Shown one piece after another: positions 5,339-8,833 of a stretch of 8,833 bases of DNA. Source of the DNA: an uncultured Oscillospiraceae bacterium (GTDB taxonomy: Bacteria > Bacillota > Clostridia > UBA1212 > UBA1255); the NCBI GenBank assembly GCA_902462635.1, contig CABQCN010000033.1, forward strand, positions 1 through 8,833. The letters are read 5' to 3'. A program made the position numbers and the translations under genes. Position 1 is the first letter of the stretch. Each line of letters starts with the position of its first letter. The notes under the pieces are model-generated. The model saw only the letters and a list, made by a program, of their open reading frames with translations. It was not told where the DNA came from and did no database searches.

Positions 5339-8300
5339 ATGAAAAATACGGGAAGACGGTTCGTGCGCCTGATTGCACTTTGTTTAATGGGGGCGGTATG
5401 GGCCGTTTTCCTGTGTGCCGGCTGCGCGGATAAAAAAGAAGAAAACGGACAGCAGATTATTGTACCGGAAGAACTGCTTCCGTACCGGAGGATTACGATG
5501 ACGGCAAAAGAGGATTGGACAGCCAGCTGGATCTGGGCGCAAAACGGAGAGACGACGCCCGACACCTGGGTGAGTTTTCGCAAGAAATTCGACGTATCCG
5601 ATAAAAATGCGGCCGCCGGCGCAATCGCGCATATTGCGGCGGAATCGAAATACTGGCTGTATATCAACGGAGAAATCGTGGTACGCGAAGGCGGCCTGAA
5701 GCGGGGTCCCACGCCGGAGGACGGATATTTTGACACCGTGGAAATCGGGAATTATCTGCGGGACGGAGAGAATACGATTGCGGCGCTCGTCTGGTTCTGG
5801 AGGGACGGCGTAAGCTATTCTTCTGCGAACAGCGGCAAAGGCGGTTTTTTATTCGAGGCCGATTGGGGCGATGAAAAATTAGTCAGCGACGCTACGTGGC
5901 TTGCCGTCAGGAACCCTGCCTTTTTACAGGATACCGGCTCTCGTCAGCCGAATTACAGACTGCCGGAAGCCAACGTTTATTATGACGCCAGGCTGGAGCT
6001 TACGGATTGGGAACAGCCCGGGTACGATGACAGCGGCTGGGAAGGCGCGAAAGAACTGGGCAAAGGCGGCTGCGCGCCGTGGAATACGCTTTATGAACGG
6101 CCGATTCCGCTTTTGAAAGACTTTGGTCTGAAGGATTATGAAAATTCCGGAGCGTATGCGGATTACACGGTTTCCAAAAAACAAAGCATATCTATGTCCG
6201 TGCCGTATAACGCGCAGCTAACGCCGTACTTGGAAGTGGAAAGCGAAGCCGGAAAGGAAATCGTAATCACTACCGAAAATACGCCGCAGGGCTCCGTTTT
6301 TACGACGTATGTAACGAAAGACGGCAGACAGCGTTTTGAATCCCCGAGCTGGTTCAACGGAGAACATATTACTTATACGGTGCCGAAAGGCGTGAAAATC
6401 ATTTCCCTGAAATATCGGGAGACCGGTTATAATACGGAATTCAGCGGGAGTTTTACGTGCAGCGAAGACTTCATGAACACGCTTTGGATGAAATCGCTGC
6501 GGACGCTTTACATCACCATGCGGGATAATTTTATGGATTGTCCGGACCGGGAGCGCGCGCAGTGGTGGGGCGATGTCACGAACGAAATGGCGATGAGTAT
6601 GTACGCCCTCGACACGAATTCGTATCTTTTATATCAAAAAGGCGTAGCTGCGATGCTCGCCTACACGGATCCCGCGACGAAGGTACTGCAGACCGTAGTA
6701 CCGATCCGGGGCGATTACTTTGAACTGCCGATGCAGCAGCTTGCCGGCGTCTGCGGCTTCTGGACGTATTATTTATATACGGGAGATGCAGAATTTGTTC
6801 AGGAAGTCTACCGTTATGCGAAAGATTACGTCGGACTCTGGACGCTGGGCGCGGACGGCCTGGTGAAGCACCGCGCCGGTTCCTGGGACTGGGCCGACTG
6901 GGGCGCCGACTTCGATATCCCGACATTGGAAAATGCCTGGTATTATAAGGCGCTTGATTGCGTAATCCGCATGGCCAAACTGACCGGAAACGAAGCGGAT
7001 ATCGCGGAACTGGAACAGAAAGCGGAAACGGTGTACGGCGCGTATCAGTCCTTTTGGACGAAAGATGGGTACCGGTCGCCGTCCGTTGCCGTCCCGGATG
7101 ACCGTTCGAATGCAATGGCGGTCCTATCCGGCTTGGCGGATCCCGAAAAATATGAAACGATCCGCGGCAATCTCACGACCGTCATGCATGCAAGCCCTTA
7201 TATGGAACGTTACGTGCTGGATGCCTTATGCGAAATGGGATTTATGGAAGACGCGCAGCAGCGCATCCGGACGCGGTATCAGGAGATGGTGGAATATGAC
7301 TATTCGACGCTGTGGGAATTCTGGGATCACGGCGGAACGCTGAACCACGCGTGGAGCGGCGGCCCGCTGCTTACGATGAGCCAGTATATGGCGGGAGTCG
7401 AGCCGATCGAAGCAGGTTATACGAAATTTTCCGTGAAGCCGATGCCCGGCAGCCTGACGTCTCTGGAATGTACGGTTCCTTCCGTAAAGGGATATATCAC
7501 GGTAGCGGTCCGCGCTGAACCCAACAAAAGCTTCCGCCTTTCCCTGCAGGTGCCTGCGGATACCGAAGCAATCGCAGGGATTCCGCGGATCGGGCAGGCC
7601 GGCGCGAACGTGCGGATCGAATACCTGGGGAGCGTCGTTTATGAAAACGGAGCCGCCTGCGTACCGGAGCATCTGGCGGATCGCATCGCGTTCTCCGGCA
7701 GCGACGATCAGTTTTATTATTTTTCGCTACAAAAACAAAATGCTTCCGCGTCGCATTCCTTTGAAGCCGCGCTCGGAGAGGCGCAGGACCGGTCCGAATA
7801 TACGGTCCGGCTCGAGGTGGGAGAGAACGGCGCTGTCCTATGGGACGGTGAACGGCTCGAAAGCGGAAGCCATGTGAAAGCTGTCCGGCGCGGGGCGGAA
7901 ATCAGCCTGGAAGCCGTGCCCGACAGCGGCGCATATTTCAGCGGTTGGAGCGGCGCGGCAGGTTCGCGGAACAAAACGGTTTCTCTCCGGCCGCAGTGCG
8001 ATCTGGAGATTCGCGCGGAATTTATCAAGAAGCAAAGCGCGTTTCGCAGCGTGACCTTCCTTGCGGACGCAGGCTGCGACATTACGCTCCAGACGGACGG
8101 CGGCAGAAAAATCAGCCTTGCGCAAGGAACAAGCACCGTTTTGCTGAAAGATGGGGAAACCGTCCGGTTTACGGTACGGGACGGTTTCCTTTACCGTTTT
8201 GCCGCCTTTCAGGGAGATGCCGTTTCCACGGAACCGCAGATTACCGTAACCCCGGATCGCGATCTGGAAATCCGGGTGGCGGCGGAAAAACTCCCCGCGG

Positions 8301-8782
8301 TGAACATAGCGCTCGGCGCCAAGGCTTCTGCCGGCGATTCTCTGGAAAACGGCGACTGGGGCGTTTCCTATCTGACGGACGGCTCGCTGAAGAAGGGGTA
8401 TACTACCAACGTGCTGAAGCCGGATACGGACGGTAAAATCAAACCTGTGACCGTGACGCTCGATCTCGGCGGCGAAAAGCAATTCCGCCATATCGCGTTT
8501 GCGCCGCGTACGGACGTAACGGATCCGGCTGGCGGCTCCCCGAATTATCCTACGGAATTTACCGTATCCGTCAGCAGCGACGGAAAAAATTATACCGCGG
8601 TTGAAACCTTCCGCGGCGAGGAGAACCCGATGGGGGCGACGCAGACGTACGATCTGGGCATACAGCGCGCCGCTTATGTGAAAATCGATTTTACACGCGC
8701 CGGGACGTTCGCTTCCGACGAAGGCGTCGCGGATCCCTATCGGATCCAGCTGATGGAAATCTTTTTGTATGCCGGAGCATAA
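5339..8782 (+). CDS. Alpha-L-rhamnosidase-like (GH78) lipoprotein with InlB-type repeats and F5/8C domain
   Basis: A 1147-residue predicted lipoprotein that should hydrolyse terminal alpha-L-rhamnose from glycans or glycosides at the cell surface. Seen in order: an export signal with Cys29 (residues 1-29, FLCAGC); GH78-type N-terminal sugar-binding beta domains (about 58-260, with WTASWIWA and EANVYYDARLE); a beta linker region to about 370; the (alpha/alpha)6 catalytic domain (about 372-690), with DCPDRERAQWWGD (400-412), SWDWADWG (515-522) and STLWEFWDHGGTLNHAWSGG (656-675); and a C-terminal beta domain to about 800. Then come an InlB-type repeat (820-896, with YFSGWSG), a weaker second copy (901-982) and an F5/8-type C (discoidin-like) domain (about 986-1145, with YLTDGS and VTLDLGG). 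Glu405 and Glu660 are the likely acid and base by analogy with GH78. The acid motif differs from the common form, so another glycosidase specificity is possible. It follows the nucleotidase by 26 bases, so it is probably co-transcribed. Confidence 0.86.
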   Translation: MKNTGRRFVRLIALCLMGAVWAVFLCAGCADKKEENGQQIIVPEELLPYRRITMTAKEDWTASWIWAQNGETTPDTWVSFRKKFDVSDKNAAAGAIAHIAAESKYWLYINGEIVVREGGLKRGPTPEDGYFDTVEIGNYLRDGENTIAALVWFWRDGVSYSSANSGKGGFLFEADWGDEKLVSDATWLAVRNPAFLQDTGSRQPNYRLPEANVYYDARLELTDWEQPGYDDSGWEGAKELGKGGCAPWNTLYERPIPLLKDFGLKDYENSGAYADYTVSKKQSISMSVPYNAQLTPYLEVESEAGKEIVITTENTPQGSVFTTYVTKDGRQRFESPSWFNGEHITYTVPKGVKIISLKYRETGYNTEFSGSFTCSEDFMNTLWMKSLRTLYITMRDNFMDCPDRERAQWWGDVTNEMAMSMYALDTNSYLLYQKGVAAMLAYTDPATKVLQTVVPIRGDYFELPMQQLAGVCGFWTYYLYTGDAEFVQEVYRYAKDYVGLWTLGADGLVKHRAGSWDWADWGADFDIPTLENAWYYKALDCVIRMAKLTGNEADIAELEQKAETVYGAYQSFWTKDGYRSPSVAVPDDRSNAMAVLSGLADPEKYETIRGNLTTVMHASPYMERYVLDALCEMGFMEDAQQRIRTRYQEMVEYDYSTLWEFWDHGGTLNHAWSGGPLLTMSQYMAGVEPIEAGYTKFSVKPMPGSLTSLECTVPSVKGYITVAVRAEPNKSFRLSLQVPADTEAIAGIPRIGQAGANVRIEYLGSVVYENGAACVPEHLADRIAFSGSDDQFYYFSLQKQNASASHSFEAALGEAQDRSEYTVRLEVGENGAVLWDGERLESGSHVKAVRRGAEISLEAVPDSGAYFSGWSGAAGSRNKTVSLRPQCDLEIRAEFIKKQSAFRSVTFLADAGCDITLQTDGGRKISLAQGTSTVLLKDGETVRFTVRDGFLYRFAAFQGDAVSTEPQITVTPDRDLEIRVAAEKLPAVNIALGAKASAGDSLENGDWGVSYLTDGSLKKGYTTNVLKPDTDGKIKPVTVTLDLGGEKQFRHIAFAPRTDVTDPAGGSPNYPTEFTVSVSSDGKNYTAVETFRGEENPMGATQTYDLGIQRAAYVKIDFTRAGTFASDEGVADPYRIQLMEIFLYAGA

Positions 8783-8803
8783 TTTGTAATATGTTTGTAA
8801 TAT
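8783..8803. repeat. Tandem 10-base direct repeat (TTTGTAATAT) with 11-base period
   Basis: TTTGTAATAT occurs at 8783-8792 and again at 8794-8803, separated by one G. It fills almost the whole space between the rhamnosidase stop codon and the ribosome site of the next gene. An 11-base period is about one helical turn, which would suit two regulator half-sites on one face of the DNA. Chance duplication in AT-rich DNA is the alternative. Confidence 0.6.
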
Positions 8804-8821
8804 AAGGGGGATGCGTTTGCG

Positions 8822-8833
8822 ATGAAGATCAGT
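8822..8833 (+). CDS. Start of a further gene (first four codons only)
   Basis: ATG AAG ATC AGT (MKIS) runs into the right edge, preceded by a purine-rich AAGGGGG (8804-8810) at 11 bases. Another ATG at 8811 reaches a stop after four codons and is excluded. The gap after the rhamnosidase stop is only 39 bases, so it may belong to the same unit. Nothing can be said about its product. Confidence 0.4.

Noticed and set aside
5098..5736. Minus-strand open frame of 212 codons across the nucleotidase/rhamnosidase junction
   Set aside because: It overlaps two well-supported genes and their junction, has no family features, and would cross the ribosome site of the lipoprotein gene.
7838..8491. Minus-strand open frame of 217 codons within the rhamnosidase gene
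   Set aside because: It is antisense to the InlB-repeat and F5/8C domains. The product is Arg-rich and low in recognisable motifs, typical of a shadow frame in codon-biased DNA.

Overview
The window looks like chromosomal DNA from a Gram-positive, monoderm bacterium of the Bacillota, probably a Clostridia-type commensal or saprophyte. The evidence is strong purine-rich Shine-Dalgarno sites (GGAGG types), TTG start use, extended -10 promoters, a secreted protein ending in a sortase-like tail, and a lipoprotein carrying InlB-type repeats. Base composition is moderate and similar throughout. I see no insertion sequence, integrase, tRNA, CRISPR array or prophage gene. No lineage below class level can be supported.

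Layout. Two transcription units diverge from an AT-rich intergenic region at 3367-3590, the largest gap in the window (224 bases). Leftwards (minus strand) run an N-acyl-D-amino-acid deacylase-type amidohydrolase (3366-1759), a DJ-1/PfpI-family protein (1706-1107) and, after a 99-base gap, the N-terminal 335 codons of a membrane-anchored MutS-like protein that runs off the left edge. Rightwards (plus strand) run a secreted 5'-nucleotidase/UDP-sugar hydrolase-type phosphoesterase (3591-5312) and, 26 bases later, a 1147-residue lipoprotein resembling GH78 alpha-L-rhamnosidases (5339-8782). The last 12 bases appear to start a further plus-strand gene.

Function. The rightward pair should act outside the membrane: the nucleotidase is exported and probably held at the surface by its C-terminal tail, and the glycosidase is probably lipid-anchored. 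Together they fit scavenging of phosphorylated nucleotides and rhamnosylated glycans, although the shared purpose is inferred. The leftward pair encodes predicted cytoplasmic enzymes. The deacylase would free D-amino acids from N-acyl derivatives, and the DJ-1-like protein is a small Cys-nucleophile protein of unknown substrate. The MutS-like gene may have its own promoter.

Nothing here is clearly a new system. The points most worth a second look are the membrane-anchored MutS-like protein, the non-canonical NPETDG tail of the nucleotidase, the divergent GH78 acid motif with its unusual C-terminal domains, and short symmetric or repeated elements in the intergenic spaces.
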